The position numbers were made by a program, and so were the translations under genes. From Inia geoffrensis (Eukaryota > Chordata > Mammalia > Artiodactyla > Iniidae): DNA of 64,000 nucleotides. This document shows, piece by piece, positions 24,225 to 36,156 of the stretch; positions within the stretch are counted from its first letter, which is position 1, and each line of letters starts with the position of its first letter. The stretch is taken from positions 65,489,092 to 65,553,091 of the forward strand of contig CM070905.1 in the NCBI GenBank assembly GCA_036417435.1, in the 5' to 3' direction. A model generated the notes under the pieces. The model saw only the letters and a program-made list of their open reading frames with translations. It ran no database searches and was not told where the DNA came from.

Positions 24225-25545
24225 CTGAATTGTTGGGGAAGGAAAATATTTACTGTTACCATCATGCGCTGAATATTTCAGAAGGCTGAATGAAACTCCA
24301 AGTGAAAGCTGGATGAGGGTAGAGGGTAGAATTCGTATCTGCTTTAATCACTAGTGTATCCTCAAACTCTAGATTAATATGAGCTCATTAACAATTTAGT
24401 AAATGAATAAACAGAATGGCCAAAGAGGGACTTTTGGTGTCAGCTTACTACAATAAAAGTCAAGCAAGAATGGGCTGGAGAGAGATAAAGAGAAAGAGAG
24501 ACAGAGAGAGAGGTGATTGGTTGATTTGGAAAGTCTGTGGTTGTAAAATGTTCAAAGACACAATAAAATCTCAACCTATTCAGAAATATTCATGACCAGA
24601 CAAAAGCACTATTACTTTGAATTCCTCAACAGGATCACCTGGTTAAATTTGAAAAGGAACCTCTGAGAAGTTGGATAGTTTCAGGAAACTGTCTCTTGAA
24701 GCCTTAGTTGAATTTAGACTCCCCAGAAACTTGAATTCGGGATATAAACCATCTGGGCTCTAACAAGGAGTATTCAAAGTCCTGCTCTGTGCTTTAATAA
24801 CACCTAAGTGTTGCCCTTTCTGACAATGTATAACAAAATTAATTATAAGTCTGTCTACTGCTATGTGAATACATTGGAATCACTAGAAAACTGTCCTTTG
24901 AAACAAAACAGAAAAATGTTTTCAATTACTAGATCATGTGAAAATTACTCTACCATGCCGAACATGTAGTAAACAATTGCATTTATTCTATTCCTTTTAG
25001 ATATATTATTTGCATCATAAAAGCAATATTCATTATTTGTTTGTTTACCTTCAAAGTAATAAGCAGTTCTGTTTATTAGGCACTAGCTACAGGTCAGGCA
25101 ATGAAATAAGTGCTTCATGTTTATCTCATTGAGTCTTTAAAGAAAACTTGGGTGCCAGATCATATTACATCCCTTTTACAGATAAGGGAACAAAAATTTA
25201 AATAAGTTAATTAGCTTATCTAAACAATAGAGGACAGACTAGGTTTTCCAATCCAGGTCAGTCTGACACCACAGCTCATCTTAACCACTGCACCAACTGC
25301 CTCAGATGCTCTCCATCTGTTGTCTAAATTAACAAGCATCTTGCCTACGTTCTGCAGTTTTAATCTTCCGGTATCATCATCAGAATAGGTTTATAATTCT
25401 TTTGTGCTAAAGATCAATACTCTTTAGCCATTCCAGAAAATACTGCAAATGAATGATCAAAGGAACACAGAGCAGCATTTGCTAATAATTCATGGTTTGA
25501 CCCAACTGATGGGAGTTTTAAGCATGCCATTTTAATATTACATAC
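24225..25545 (-). other. THSD7A: THSD7A intron between the two exons
   Basis: This is a 1,321-bp phase 1 intron with GTATGT at the donor side (25545-25540) and CAATTCAG at the acceptor side. It holds an AG-rich stretch near 24478-24515 and a MIR at about 25060-25310. No other feature was recognised. Confidence 0.85.
25060..25310 (-). mobile_element. MIR SINE in THSD7A intron
   Basis: This diverged reverse-complement MIR is recognised from 'caggtcaggcaatgaaataa', 'cccttttacagataaggg' and an end near 'cttaaccactgcaccaact'. Confidence 0.82.
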
Positions 25546-25701
25546 CTTTTTTGCCTTGCTGGTCATTACAATTTTCGTAAGTACAAGGTCCCCAAGCTGT
25601 CCAAGGTGAAACCTCACATTCAATAGGACAGGGAATGTGGCACAGCTGTGTCGTATTAGGGATAGGGCCAGCACATGATTTCAAGTCCACTGGTTTTGAG
25701 G
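25546..25701 (-). CDS. THSD7A: THSD7A internal exon (156 bp), TSP type 1 repeat
   Basis: This internal exon is read on the minus strand. The acceptor is 'tctccaaacag' with AG at 25702-25703, and the donor is G|GTATGT with GT at 25544-25545. It is phase 1 on both sides: 2 nt, 51 codons, 1 nt. The coded blocks are SKPVDLKSCAGPIP, NTTQLCHIPCPIECE, VSPWTAWGPCTYENC and NDQQGKK. SPWTAWGPC is the W-x-x-W and cysteine start of a TSP1 repeat, and NTT is a potential N-glycosylation site. The exon splices in frame into 24012-24224. The blocks match THSD7A as I know it; THSD7B is the alternative. Family knowledge places these repeats in the extracellular region. The preceding exon, on the right, was not recognised in the window. 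Confidence 0.88.
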
Positions 25702-27318
25702 CTGTTTGGAGAAAAACAGAGGCTCCTTAAGAATTAAACAGATTGTTATGGTCAATAATATGATTTTTCAGAGCAGTTTTGTGTATGCGGAAGGAAAATG
25801 CTTAAAGAAGTGCCACCAAGACATTACTCGAATGCTTCTCAGCTCCATCCTGAGAATAAAAGGAGAAGGAGTGGGGGGAACAAAGGAAACTGGGCTAGAA
25901 GTCTTGCAGATTGTTTGATCACCAGCCTCACCACTAATTAGTCATGCAATTAATAATGCTGAGTCTAACTTTCCTAGTCAGTAAAATAATCCTTACAGTT
26001 AATTTTATTTCTAAAATTTTATAGTTAGGTTCTAAAAAAGGAGAATTTAGAGGACTGAACAGAGTAGGAGGGGAACTACAGCTTTAACGTATAGGGAAAA
26101 AATCTCCACTGAGTGGCTCTGGCAGAGAAGTCCCTCTTTCCTTTTGGTCTGCAGAAAGGTAACTGATGGATATGATGAAGGAATAGCTCAGGCCACCAAA
26201 TGAGGCATCTCTATCTCCAACTGCATGACTCACCAGATACTTTCCAGAACTTTAAAGAATATACTATTTGCATATGTGATCCAAAGCTCAGAATTGCTAA
26301 GGGGACAAATTTATAATTGTCCACGTATGTTCATGAGTTGACCAATGAACTGTGTATAAATACTGCTAGCCCTTGCTTCTCTTCTGCTATGATGACTGCA
26401 GTTTGGCTATTTTGTACATCACATATATTTCATAGTTAATGTCAGAAGGTGTCCACAGTTCTGGTTAAAAATGACTAAGAATGATACTTAAAACTTTATG
26501 GACATCACAAGAGAATCAAGTTTACTACTGTCATAAAAATTTTGAGAAGTAAATGTCTTAAGACACACATTTCCTTTAATAAAAGCTAGCCCCTGTTACT
26601 CTCTGATACTTTGAAATGCCCATGCATGTAGCACAGAAGCCTGAAATAATAAGAGGTCTTAGCTAATTCTCATTCTCTTTATGTAAAGGACTATCAAATT
26701 CCAATTGCATGGGATTGCATATAGAAGCTCACAGAGAAAATAAAATATTCTCAACCATATTATCCTAATTTTAAATAAAAGTACTAAATATATTTGCTTG
26801 TGGTATAAACACTAAAGCAAACTGTAGGTACTTGTATATCCCTCAACTTTCTGCACACACAATCATAAATGCTACCTAAAGACTATTATCTCCTCTTTCT
26901 GCCACAGCTTTTCAGTTCTGAAAAATATTCTATAGATTTTGTTTTTTATTTTTTCTTCCTAGGAGTACTTATTTTCATCCCCTCCCACTCTCCACACACC
27001 CCCACCCCAGAATACAAACACACACACACACACTGAAGTGAAAATAAATGACTGGGCATCCCTAATTTGCTTAGGATGAGCACCAAGAGCATTCTCACTT
27101 AAGCTTATCAGAATTGTTGCTAATTTGTATCATAACATTAGGCAAAGACAAAAATGATTAATTGGATTGCTTTCCAACAGTGAAAGTGCTTGGCACACTG
27201 ATGACAGAAAATATAGGAATAAATGTTGCATTTCTCTGAATATAAAAAAATGACATCAATGATACATATCTCACATAAAACAATTTGTTTTTAATATTTT
27301 TACAGGTGTAAGAGTCTT
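25702..27318. other. THSD7A intron, unassigned part
   Basis: This is non-coding sequence upstream of the 156-bp exon on the gene strand, with a short CA tract near 27016-27032. No further exon or nameable repeat was recognised. Confidence 0.45.
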
Positions 27319-27729
27319 GTGATGGTTAATTTCATGTGTTAACTTGCCTGGGCTAAGGGATGCCCACATAGCTGGTAAAGCACTGTTTCTGGGTGTTTCT
27401 ATGAGTGTGTTTCTGGAAGCGATTAGCATTTGAATCAGTAGACTAAGTAAAGCAGATTGCCCTCACCACTGTGGGCGGGGCATCATCCAATCCACTGAGG
27501 CCTGAATAGAACGAAAAGGTGAAGGAAGGGTACATTCCTTCTCTTCCTGAGTTGGAATATCCACCTTCTCTTCCCCCTGGACATCAGAGTTCCTGGTTCT
27601 GGGAAACTGGGAATTATACCAGTGGCCCACTCCCAGGATCCCAGGAGCTGATTCCTATAATATATCTCCTCTTACATATCCGTATATATACTATTGGTTC
27701 TGTTTCTCCAGAGACTCTTGACTAATATA
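27319..27729 (+). mobile_element. Ancient LTR-like repeat
   Basis: This segment of about 410 bp starts 'tgtgatggttaatttcatgt' and ends 'cttgactaatata'. Internal landmarks are 'gggatgcccacatagctggt', 'catcatccaatccactgagg' and 'ggttctgtttctccagagac'. It is a widespread mammalian repeat with a TG...CA-like layout. I do not assign a family name. The open frame inside it (27519-27725) is not a gene. Confidence 0.65.
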
Positions 27730-28319
27730 AGTCTACAATATGAAGAAAAACTCCTGTAACTGCAAATTAACGTAAGCGATTGCTTCACTTGTTGAATCCT
27801 TCAGACTATCATTTAAATTAGTGGTTATATGTATAATTACCTGAAAAGTCTCCATTTTTTTGCTTTCAATTGACTAAAAGTAACTTTAGTCTTTAGTGTT
27901 ATTATACAGTGTTGGAAATTACAGTTACTATAAAGGGAAGTCTACTGAGCATGCAATTGTGAGAGCTATGATTACAGCCTGAAGAAATTTATTTTATATA
28001 TAAGATCGAAAACTGTAGGAGGAAAATACAATTTTTATTAAGGAAAAAGGTACAAACATTAATTCCTGGCCATTTTTCTAAAGCTTAATTTTAGCCCTTG
28101 GTGTATTTTGAATAAATCAACTAGAAAAATCAGTCACAGATTCTTCTTGAGCTATTAAAAGAGAAATGTGATGAATAAAGGCTTAAGGAAGTATTGCTTG
28201 AAGAAAAGTACTCTTAAGATCTTCTGCTAAGCTGAGCAAATCAACATGGAGATAATACAGTCCTTGAAAAATAGTACCAACTAAAAAGTGGCAATTGCTA
28301 TCTGCTTCTACAAGGATTA
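27730..28319. other. Unassigned intronic sequence
   Basis: No gene or repeat that I can name is seen in this stretch. Confidence 0.4.
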
Positions 28320-28738
28320 AACCGTAAGCTGCTGACCTTCAACACACCCTGAAAGGAGTGCAGGGTGGAGACCAGGAAGGAGGCACCCTGTGCTCTGGGA
28401 AAAAATGGCAAAACAGGCCTTCAGATAGATATTTTCAGGAGAAGGTTTTATGAGGCCAATTCTCGCATCTCCCCATATCTGAAATGACACTAAAATCCTT
28501 CATGGTGATGTCTGCTCCTTGTGACTAGCAGCAACCTTCTGCAAAAATGTGTGCTTGATTGCACGTACTCCCCCTTCACCAAAATCACATATATACTGAC
28601 CTTTCCCCATACCTCTTTGGAGCAGTTTCTCAGAGCTATATGAAATGCTGTCTCCTGGGCTATGGATCTCAATTTGCCCCAAATAAACTTAACTCACAAC
28701 TCTCAACACTGTGCATTTTTTTTCAGTCGACAATAGCC
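28320..28738 (+). mobile_element. Solo ERV LTR-like relic
   Basis: The sequence has LTR layout. A polyadenylation signal AATAAA lies at about 28682-28687 in 'ccccaaataaacttaactc', preceded by 'gctgtctcctgggctatgga' and followed by 'ctctcaacactgtgcat', a T run and 'cagtcgaca'. This follows the R-U5 end of an endogenous retroviral LTR. No gag, pol or env sequence is adjacent, so it is solo or a fragment. Confidence 0.55.
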
Positions 28739-28768
28739 TCAATTTTACAGATAATTTTCTATCTTCCT

Positions 28769-28801
28769 TCTATCTATCTATCTATCTATCTGTCTATCTT
28801 T
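28769..28801. repeat. (CTAT)n microsatellite
   Basis: A short run of about seven TATC/CTAT units with one variant unit (CTGT). Confidence 0.95.
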
Positions 28802-29865
28802 CATTAATCAAAGAAACACGGGGAGAATATTTTCTGTATGATTCTATTCCTTTGGTGATTTTCATTTTAGGTTTTCTTATCCAGTATATGATGATTTTTT
28901 CTTTTTTTGCATTTTCAACTATTTAAAAAACACTGTAAATAAATGTTCTCGGCCAGTTTTACAAATATTAATCACACAATTATTGATCTAACTGGGGGGG
29001 TTCTATCTTAGACCTTCCCTGGCATACAAAGAGTTGGCAAATGTGAGGCTACCACTTCAAGCCTCACGCCCATAGCACAGATTGACCAGTGGAGGTACCA
29101 GGACCAAACTATAGCCAGAAAAAGAGAGGGCCTTGGGTAGTGAGAGCACAGGTTCAACAGAGTCAACTCTGTGCCTATAAACAGTATATGCTGATTAATG
29201 TAAATCACAGATACTAGTTTAACTCCTCAAAAGTGGTCTTTTTTGGTGGCAATTGCCCAAGATGTATTTGGAGTCAGTGTGATTCAATAATGAAGTAAAG
29301 AACAGACCCAGGAGATCTTACTGGGTCCTAGTTTAATCTGTGGGATATAATTCCTATAGTTGTATATTACATAATGTAGTGTTTATTGCTGATCCCTTGT
29401 TCTCAAATATTGACAACTAAATTTTCTAAAATGGCCCAGTCATTATTCTTATATAATTTTACTAGAAATTATAAAGAAATTGTTCAACCAGTACAAGTTC
29501 CAAGGAAGTATATATTAGATTTTTTTTGTCTTATTGTTGATCTCTTGAAGATAAAGGAGACCTTTTATTGTTCTCATACGACTTAAAGGGTTTTCAATTA
29601 TATGTACTTTGTACGCTTCACAGGGTCATAAAGGAATGTCTGAACTTTTTAGGACTTAATAAAACAAACAAAAAAATGAAACTGGTGCATTTTTGTAGCT
29701 AGGTCTGAAATATTTTTATATTTGTATATTTAGAGTATTACGATGGAAAAGAAATTCATTATAGGAGGTAAACTTAAATCATCTGTTTCCAGTAATGTGG
29801 CCAATGAGGTACTCTGAAAATATACTCACTGTATAATCCTAAGAACAGTGAATATATAATTTTTT
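28802..29865. other. Unassigned intronic sequence
   Basis: No supportable gene or repeat was seen in this stretch. Confidence 0.4.
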
Positions 29866-30030
29866 TAATTAAATGTCTTATTCTGAGATAATTGTAGATT
29901 CACATGAAATTGTAACCTCACAGAGATACCACATACCCTTTACACAGTTTCTGCCAATAGTCAGATCTCAAAAAACTATATAATACCACAATCAGAATAC
30001 TGACATTGATACAGCCAGGGTACACGTACT
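29866..30030. mobile_element. Old LINE-like fragment
   Basis: The segment 'agataattgtagattcacat' with 'actgacattgatacagccag' near 30000 resembles a common old mammalian LINE untranslated region. Family and orientation were not fixed. Confidence 0.4.
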
Positions 30031-30034
30031 GGGT

Positions 30035-30250
30035 TGAATAGCACTGCCCCCCGCTCAAATGTCTACTAAAAACTCAGAACACAACCTTATTTGGATATAG
30101 GGTTATTCCAAATGTAATTAGCTAATGAGGTCCTACTGGATTCAAATGAGTCCTAAATCCAATGACTGGTGTCCTTATAAGAAGTCCATGTGAAGACACA
30201 CAGAAAGGAAGACACTGCAATAATGGAGAGAGATGGAGTGATGAAGCTAC
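30035..30250 (+). mobile_element. MaLR-like LTR fragment
   Basis: Landmarks 'aaccttatttggatataggg', 'aatccaatgactggtgtcct', 'tataagaagtccatgtgaag' and 'gatgaagctacaaggattgc' follow an MLT-type LTR. The 3' part is missing where the old L1 begins. Confidence 0.65.
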
Positions 30251-30251
30251 A

Positions 30252-30922
30252 AGGATTGCCTACAGCCAATTTGCTCCTAATCTTAGAGGGAAAGAATTCA
30301 GTCTTTCGCCATTAGGCATGATGTTACCTGTAGGTTTTTGCAGATGATCTGTACCAAGTTGAGGATGTTTCTCTCCATTCTTATTCTGAGAGTTTTTATT
30401 ATGAATGGGTGTTGAATTGTGTCAGATGCTTTTTCTCCGTTGTTTGATGTTATCATGTGATTTTTTTTTCTTTAGCCTGTTAATATGGTGGATTATATTA
30501 ATTGATTTCCCAATATTGAACCAGCCACGCATCCCTGAATACACTGTACTCGGTCCTAGTCTTCAATTCTTATAATGTATTACTGAATTCTAATTGCTAA
30601 TATTTTTGTTAAGGATTTCTGTATCTGTATTTATGAGAGATTTTGGTCTGTAGTTTTCTTTTCATTCTAATATCTTGCTCTTTGTTCCCTCTTTTCCTAT
30701 TTTCTGGATAGAAATGATCTATTTCACATTGAGTGAGTTACAGAAGTTTATAGTTTTTTAATTTTTATTTTTAAAATTCCTTCTATTTAGTCTAAGCTGT
30801 CAAATATATGTTTATAAAGTTGTCTGTGGTATTCCCCTGTTATTCTTTTGCTGTCTGTAAAGTCAATAGTGATAGCCTCTGTTTTATTCCTGATGTTGGT
30901 GATTTGTGTCTTCTCCCTTTTT
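30252..30922 (-). mobile_element. Old L1 ORF2 fragment, left part of the interrupted host element
   Basis: This diverged reverse-complement ORF2 contains 'tgctcctaatcttagaggga' and 'tttttattatgaatgggtgt', matching the reverse transcriptase part of L1 ORF2. It is interrupted at 30923 by the young L1 and resumes at 37881. The two parts run in consistent ORF2 order, so they were one element before the insertion. Confidence 0.82.
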
Positions 30923-30937
30923 TACTTTAGCAATCTT
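30923..30937. repeat. Left 15-bp target-site duplication of the intact L1
   Basis: The sequence 'tactttagcaatctt' directly precedes the T tract that represents the L1 poly(A) tail. It is identical to 37866-37880. Confidence 0.97.
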
Positions 30938-30959
30938 TTTTTTTTTTTTTTTTAACATC

Positions 30960-30965
30960 TTTATT
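30960..30965 (-). promoter_or_regulatory. L1 polyadenylation signal AATAAA
   Basis: On the L1 sense strand the canonical AATAAA lies 6 nt before the A tail. The signal is on the same strand as the inferred host gene transcript. Confidence 0.85.
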
Positions 30966-31316
30966 GGGTTAAAATTGCTCTACAATGGTGTGTCAGTTTC
31001 TACTTTATAACAAAGTGAATCAGTTATATATATACACACGTTCACATATTTCTTCCCTCTTGCATCTCCCTCCTTCCTTCCCTCCCTATCCCACCCCTCC
31101 AGGCAGTCACAAAGCACCGAGCTGATATCCCTGTGCCAAGCGGCTGCTTCCCATTAGCTATCTACCTTACGTTTGTTAGTATATATATGTCCATGCCCCT
31201 CCCTCGCCCTCTCATAGCTCACCCCTCCCCCTCCCCATATCCTCAAGTCCGTTCTCCAGTAGGTCTGTGTCTTTATTCCTGTCTTACCCCTAGGTTCTTC
31301 ATAACATTTTTTTTTC

Positions 31317-34300
31317 TTAAATTCCATATATATGTGTTAGCATACGGTATTTGTCTTTGTCTTTCTGACTTACTTCACTCTGTATGACAGACTCGAGGTC
31401 TATCCACCTCATTACAAATAGCTCAATTTCGTTTCTTTTTAATGCTGAGTAATATTCCATTGTGTATATGTGCCACATCTTCTTTATCCATTCATCTGAC
31501 GATGGGCACTTAGGTTGTTTCCATCCCCGGGCTATTGTAAATAGAGCTGCGATGAACATTTTGGTACACGCCTCTTTTTCAATTTTGGTTTTCTCAGGGT
31601 ATATGCCCAGTAGTGGGATTGCTGGGTCATATGGTAGTTCTATTTTTAGTTTTTTAAGGAACCTCCATACTGTTCTCCATAGTGGCTGAACCAATTCACA
31701 TTCCCACCAGCAGTGCAAGAGGGTTCCCTTTTGTCCACACCCTCTCCAGCATTTATTGTTTCTAGATTTTTTGATGATGGCCATTCTAACTGGTGTGAGA
31801 TGATATCTCATTGTAGTTTTGATTTGCATTTCTCTAATGATTAATGATGTTGAGCATTCTTTCATGTGTTTGTTGGCAGTCTGCATATCTTCTTTGGAGA
31901 AATGTCTATTTAGGTCTTCTGCCCATTTTTGGATTGGGTTGTTTGTTTTTTTGTCATTGAGCTGCATAAGCTGCTTGTAAATTTTGGAGATTAATCCTTT
32001 GTCAGTTGCTTCATTTGCAAATATTTTCTCCCATTCTGAGGGTTGTCTTTTGGTCTTGTTTATGGTTTCCTTTGCTGTGCAAAAGCTTTGAAGTTTCATT
32101 AGGTCCCATTTGTTTATTTTTGTTTTTATTTCCATTGCTCTAGGAGGTGGGTCAAAAAGGATCTTGCTGTGATTTATGTCATAGAGTGTTCTGCCTATGT
32201 TTTCCTCTAAAAGTTTGATAGTTTCTGGCCTTACATTTAGGTCTTTAATCCATTTTGAGCTTATTTTTGTGTATGGTGTTAGGGAGTGATCTAAGCTCAT
32301 ACTTTTACATGTAGCTGTCCAGTTTTCCCAGCACCACTTATTGAAGAGGCTGTCCTTTCTCCACTGTATATTCCTGCCACCATTATCAAAGATAAGGTGT
32401 CCATATGTGCGTGGGTTTATCTCTGGGCTTTCTATTCTGTTCCATTGATCTATCATTCTGTTTTTGTGCCAGTACCATACTGTCTTGATTACTGTAGCTT
32501 TGTAGTATAGTCTGAAGTCAGGGAGCCTGATTCCTCCAGCTCCGTTTGTCGCTCTCAAGATTGCTTTAGCTATTCGGGGTCTTTTGTGTTTCCATACAAA
32601 TTGTGAAAATTTTTTTTCTAATTCTGTGAAAAATGCCAGTGGCAGTTTGATAGGGATTGCATTGAATCTATAGATTGCTTTGGGTAGTAGAGTCATTTTC
32701 ACAATGTTGATTCTTCCAATCCAAGAACATGGTATATCCCTCCATCTATTTGTATCGTCTTTAATTTCTTTCATCAGTGTCTTATAATTTTCTGCATACA
32801 GGTCTTTTGTCTCCCTAGGTAGGTTTATTCCTAGGTATTTTATTCTTTTTGTTGCAATGGTAAATGGCAGTGTTTTCTTGATTTCACTTTCAGATTTTTC
32901 ATCACTAGTATATAGGAATGCCAGAGATTTCTGTGCATTAATTTTGTATCCTGCTACTTTACCAAATTCGTTGATTATCTCTAGTAGTTTTCTGGTAGCA
33001 TCTTTAGGATTCTCTATGTATAGTATCATGTCATCTGCAAACAGTGACAGCTTTACTTCTTCTTTTCCAATTTGGATTCCTTTTATTTCCTTTTCTTCTC
33101 TGATTGCTGTGGCTAAAACTTCCAAAACTATGTTGAATAAGAGTGGTGAGAGTGGGCAACCTTGTCTTGTTCCTGATCTTAGTGGAAATGCTTTCAGTTT
33201 TTCACCATTGAGGATGATGTTGGCTGTGGGTTTGTCATATATGGCCTTTATTATGTTGAGGAAAGGTCCCTCCATGCCTACTTTCTGTAGGGTTTTTATC
33301 ATAAATGGGTGTTGAATTTTGTCAAAAGCTTTCTCTGCATCTATTGAGATGATCATATGGTTTTTCTCCTTCAATTTGTTAATATGGTGTATCACATTGA
33401 TAGACTTGCGTATATTGAAGAATCCTTGCATTCCTGGAATAAACCCCACTTGATCATGGTGTATGATCCTTTTGATGTGCTGTTGGATTCTGTTTGCTAG
33501 TATTTTGTTGAGGATTTTTGCATCTATGTTCATCAGTGATATTGGCCTGTAGTTTTCTTTCTTTGTGACATCCTTGTCTGGTTTTGGTATCAAGGTGATG
33601 GTGGCCTCGTAGAAGGAATTGGGGAGTGTTCCTCCCTCTGCTATGTTTTGGAAGAGTTTGAGAAGGATAGGTGTTAGCTCTTCTCTAAATGCTTGATAGA
33701 ATTCAGCTGTGAAGCCATCTGGTCCTGGGCTTTTGTTTGTTGGAAGATTTTTAATCACAGTTTCAATTTCAGTGTTTGTGATTGGTCTGTTCATATTTTC
33801 TATTTCTTCCTGATTCAGTCTTGGTAGTTTGTGCATTTCTAAGAATGTGTCCATTTCTTCCAGATTGTCCATTTTATTGGCATAGAGTTGCTTGTAGTAA
33901 TCTCTCATGATCATTTTTATTTCTGCCGTGTCAGTTGTTACTTCTCCTTTTTCATTTCTAATTCTATTGATTTGAGTCCTCTCCCTTTTTTTCTTGATGA
34001 GTCTGGCTAATGGTTTATCTATTTTGTTTATCTTCTCAAAGAACCAACTTTTAGTTTTATTGATCTTTGCTATTGTTTCCTTCATTTCTTTTTCATTTAT
34101 TTCTGATCTGATTTTTATAATTTCTTTCCTTCTACTAAGTTTGGGGTTTTTTTGTTCTTCTTTCTCTAATTGCTTTAGGTGTAAGGTTAGGTTGTTTATT
34201 CGAGATGTTTCCTGCTTCTTAAGGTGGGCTTGTATTGCTATAAACTTCCCTCTTAGAACTGCTTTTGCAGCATCCCATAGGTTTTGGGTCGTTGTGTCTC

Positions 34301-35135
34301 CATTGTCATTTGTTTCTAGGTATTTTTTAATTTCCTCTTTGATTTCTTCAGTGATCACTTCATTATTGAGTAATGTATTGTTTAGCCTCCATGTGTTTGT
34401 ATTTTTTACAGATCTTTTCCTGTAATTGATATCTAGTCTCATGGCGTTGTGGTCGGAGAAGATACTTGATACAATTTCAATTTTCTTAAATTTACCAAGG
34501 CTTGATTTGTGACCCAAGATATGATCTATCCTGGAGAATGTTCCATGAGCACTTGAGAAAAATGTGTATTCTGTTGTTTTTGGATGGAGTGTCCTATAGA
34601 TATCAATTAAGTCCATCTTGTTTAATGTATCATTTAAGGCTTGTGTTTCCTTATTTATTTTCATTTTGGATGATCTGTCCATTGGTGAAAGTGGGGTGTT
34701 GAAGTCCCCTACTATGAATGTATTACTGTCGATTTCCCCTTTTATGGCTGTTAGTTTTTGCCTTATGTATTGAGGTGCTCCTGTGTTAGGTGCATAAATA
34801 TTTACAATTGTTATATCTTCTTCTTGGATCGATCCCTTAATCATTATGTAGTGTCCTTCTTTGTCTCTTGTAATGGTCTTTATTTTAAAGTCTATTTTGT
34901 CTGATATGAGAATTGCTACTCCAGCTTTCTTTTGATTTCCATTTGCATGGAATATCTTTTTCCATCCCCTTACTTTCAGTCTGTATGTGTCTCTAGGTCT
35001 GAAGTGGGTCTCTTGTAGACAGCATATACATGGGTCTTGTTTTTGTATCCATTCAGCCAATCTGTGTCTTTTGGTGGGAGCATTTAGTCCATTTACATTT
35101 AAGGTAATTATCGATATGTATGTTCCTATTCCCAT
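31317..35135 (-). CDS. L1 ORF2p: endonuclease and reverse transcriptase, intact
   Basis: This 1,272-residue ORF2 protein nicks target DNA and primes reverse transcription of the L1 RNA. Endonuclease domain: N13 in TLNVNG, E42 in LQETHF, D144 in VGDFN, D204 in RIDH and H229 in SDHN, matching the catalytic set of APE-type nucleases at the expected spacing. Reverse transcriptase: D599 in [10 protein letters not shown], the PLSPLLFN block at about 661-668, and F699-A700-D701-D702 with the catalytic aspartates. The C-terminal cysteine motif C-x3-C-x7-H-x4-C is complete at C1129, C1133, H1141 and C1146. Length is close to the 1,275 residues of human ORF2p. The start is fixed by an in-frame TAG two codons upstream. 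No stop or frameshift occurs. It probably acts in cis with ORF1p in an RNP. Confidence 0.97.
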   Translation of the reverse strand: MGIGTYISIITLNVNGLNAPTKRHRLAEWIQKQDPCICCLQETHFRPRDTYRLKVRGWKKIFHANGNQKKAGVAILISDKIDFKIKTITRDKEGHYIMIKGSIQEEDITIVNIYAPNTGAPQYIRQKLTAIKGEIDSNTFIVGDFNTPLSPMDRSSKMKINKETQALNDTLNKMDLIDIYRTLHPKTTEYTFFSSAHGTFSRIDHILGHKSSLGKFKKIEIVSSIFSDHNAMRLDINYRKRSVKNTNTWRLNNTLLNNEVITEEIKEEIKKYLETNDNGDTTTQNLWDAAKAVLRGKFIAIQAHLKKQETSRINNLTLHLKQLEKEEQKNPKLSRRKEIIKIRSEINEKEMKETIAKINKTKSWFFEKINKIDKPLARLIKKKRERTQINRIRNEKGEVTTDTAEIKMIMRDYYKQLYANKMDNLEEMDTFLEMHKLPRLNQEEIENMNRPITNTEIETVIKNLPTNKSPGPDGFTAEFYQAFREELTPILLKLFQNIAEGGTLPNSFYEATITLIPKPDKDVTKKENYRPISLMNIDAKILNKILANRIQQHIKRIIHHDQVGFIPGMQGFFNIRKSINVIHHINKLKEKNHMIISIDAEKAFDKIQHPFMIKTLQKVGMEGPFLNIIKAIYDKPTANIILNGEKLKAFPLRSGTRQGCPLSPLLFNIVLEVLATAIREEKEIKGIQIGKEEVKLSLFADDMILYIENPKDATRKLLEIINEFGKVAGYKINAQKSLAFLYTSDEKSESEIKKTLPFTIATKRIKYLGINLPRETKDLYAENYKTLMKEIKDDTNRWRDIPCSWIGRINIVKMTLLPKAIYRFNAIPIKLPLAFFTELEKKFSQFVWKHKRPRIAKAILRATNGAGGIRLPDFRLYYKATVIKTVWYWHKNRMIDQWNRIESPEINPRTYGHLIFDNGGRNIQWRKDSLFNKWCWENWTATCKSMSLDHSLTPYTKISSKWIKDLNVRPETIKLLEENIGRTLYDINHSKILFDPPPRAMEIKTKINKWDLMKLQSFCTAKETINKTKRQPSEWEKIFANEATDKGLISKIYKQLMQLNDKKTNNPIQKWAEDLNRHFSKEDMQTANKHMKECSTSLIIREMQIKTTMRYHLTPVRMAIIKKSRNNKCWRGCGQKGTLLHCWWECELVQPLWRTVWRFLKKLKIELPYDPAIPLLGIYPEKTKIEKEACTKMFIAALFTIARGWKQPKCPSSDEWIKKMWHIYTMEYYSALKRNEIELFVMRWIDLESVIQSEVSQKDKDKYRMLTHIYGI

Positions 35136-35193
35136 TTTCTAAATTGTTTTGGGTTCGTTGTTATAGGTCCGTTCCTTCTCTTGTGTTTCTTGT

Positions 35194-36099
35194 CTAGAGA
35201 AGTTCCTTTAGCAGTTGTTGTAAAGCTGGTTTGGTGGTGCTGAACTCTCTCAGCTTTTGCTTGTCTGTAAAGGTTTTAATTTCTCCATCAAATCTGAATG
35301 AGATCTTTGCTGGGTAGAGTAATCGTGGTTGCAGGCTTTTCTCCTTCATCACTTTCAGTATGTCCTGCCACTCCCTTCTGGCTTGCAGAGTTTCTGCTGA
35401 GAGATCAGCTGTTAGCCTTATGGGGATTCCCTTGTGTGTTATTTGTTTTTTTTCCCTTGCTGCTTTTAATATGCTTTCTTTGTATTTAATTTTTGAGAGT
35501 TTGATTAATATGTGTCTTGGCGTATTTCTCCTTGGGTTTATCCTGTATGGGACTCTCTCTGCTTCCTGGACTTGGTTAACTATTTCCTTTCCCATATTAG
35601 GGAAGTTTTCAACTATAATCTCTTCAAATATTTTCTCAGTCCCTTTCTTTTTCTCTTCATCCTCTGGAACCCCTATAATTCGAATGTTGGTGCGTTTAAT
35701 ATTGTCCCAGAGGTCTCTGAGACTGTCCTCAGTTCTTTTCATTCTTTTTTCTTTATTCTGCTCTGCAGTCGTTATTTCCACTAGTTTATCTTCCAGGTCA
35801 CTTATCCGTTCTTCTGCCTCAGTTATTCTGCTATTGATCCCATCTAGTGTATTTTTCATTTCAGTTATTGTGTTGTTCATCTCTGTTTGTTTGTTCTTTA
35901 GTTCTTCTAGATCTTTGTTAAACATTTCTTGCATCTTCTCCATCCTTGCCTCCATTCTATTTCCGAGATTCTGGATCATCTTTATTATCATTATTCTGAA
36001 TTCTTTTTCAGGTAGACTGCCTATTACCTCTTCATTTGTTAGGTCTGGTGCGTTTTTATCTTGCTCCTTCATCTGCTGTGTGTTTTTCTGTCTTCTCAT
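35194..36099 (-). CDS. L1 ORF1p: RNA-binding chaperone, intact
   Basis: This 301-residue protein coats L1 RNA as trimers and acts as a nucleic acid chaperone. Order: short basic N terminus (MRRQKNTQQMK); coiled coil at about 35-130, rich in charged heptads such as ITEAEERISDLED; RRM at about 137-205, starting NIRIIGVPE and containing RRNTPRHILIK; and the C-terminal domain at about 215-295 with GIPIRLTADLSAETLQARRE. It ends in LLKELL, without the extra C-terminal residues of the 338-residue human protein. The start has A at -3 and follows a 5' UTR that contains a 27-nt A tract about 30 nt upstream. The spacer to ORF2 is 58 bp, so ORF2 translation probably needs reinitiation, as known for L1. 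Confidence 0.95.
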   Translation of the reverse strand: MRRQKNTQQMKEQDKNAPDLTNEEVIGSLPEKEFRIMIIKMIQNLGNRMEARMEKMQEMFNKDLEELKNKQTEMNNTITEMKNTLDGINSRITEAEERISDLEDKLVEITTAEQNKEKRMKRTEDSLRDLWDNIKRTNIRIIGVPEDEEKKKGTEKIFEEIIVENFPNMGKEIVNQVQEAERVPYRINPRRNTPRHILIKLSKIKYKESILKAAREKKQITHKGIPIRLTADLSAETLQARREWQDILKVMKEKSLQPRLLYPAKISFRFDGEIKTFTDKQKLREFSTTKPALQQLLKELL

Positions 36100-36129
36100 T
36101 TTGCTTATCTTACTGTGTTTGGGGTCCCC

Positions 36130-36156
36130 TTTTTTTTTTTTTTTTTTTTTTTTTTT
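36130..36156 (-). repeat. 27-nt homopolymer in L1 5' UTR
   Basis: There are 27 T on the plus strand, so A27 on the L1 sense strand, starting 31 nt upstream of the ORF1 start codon. Confidence 0.97.

Noticed and set aside
32857..33315. Plus-strand open frame of 152 codons
   Set aside because: It is the antisense shadow of the L1 ORF2 reverse transcriptase region and has no independent support.
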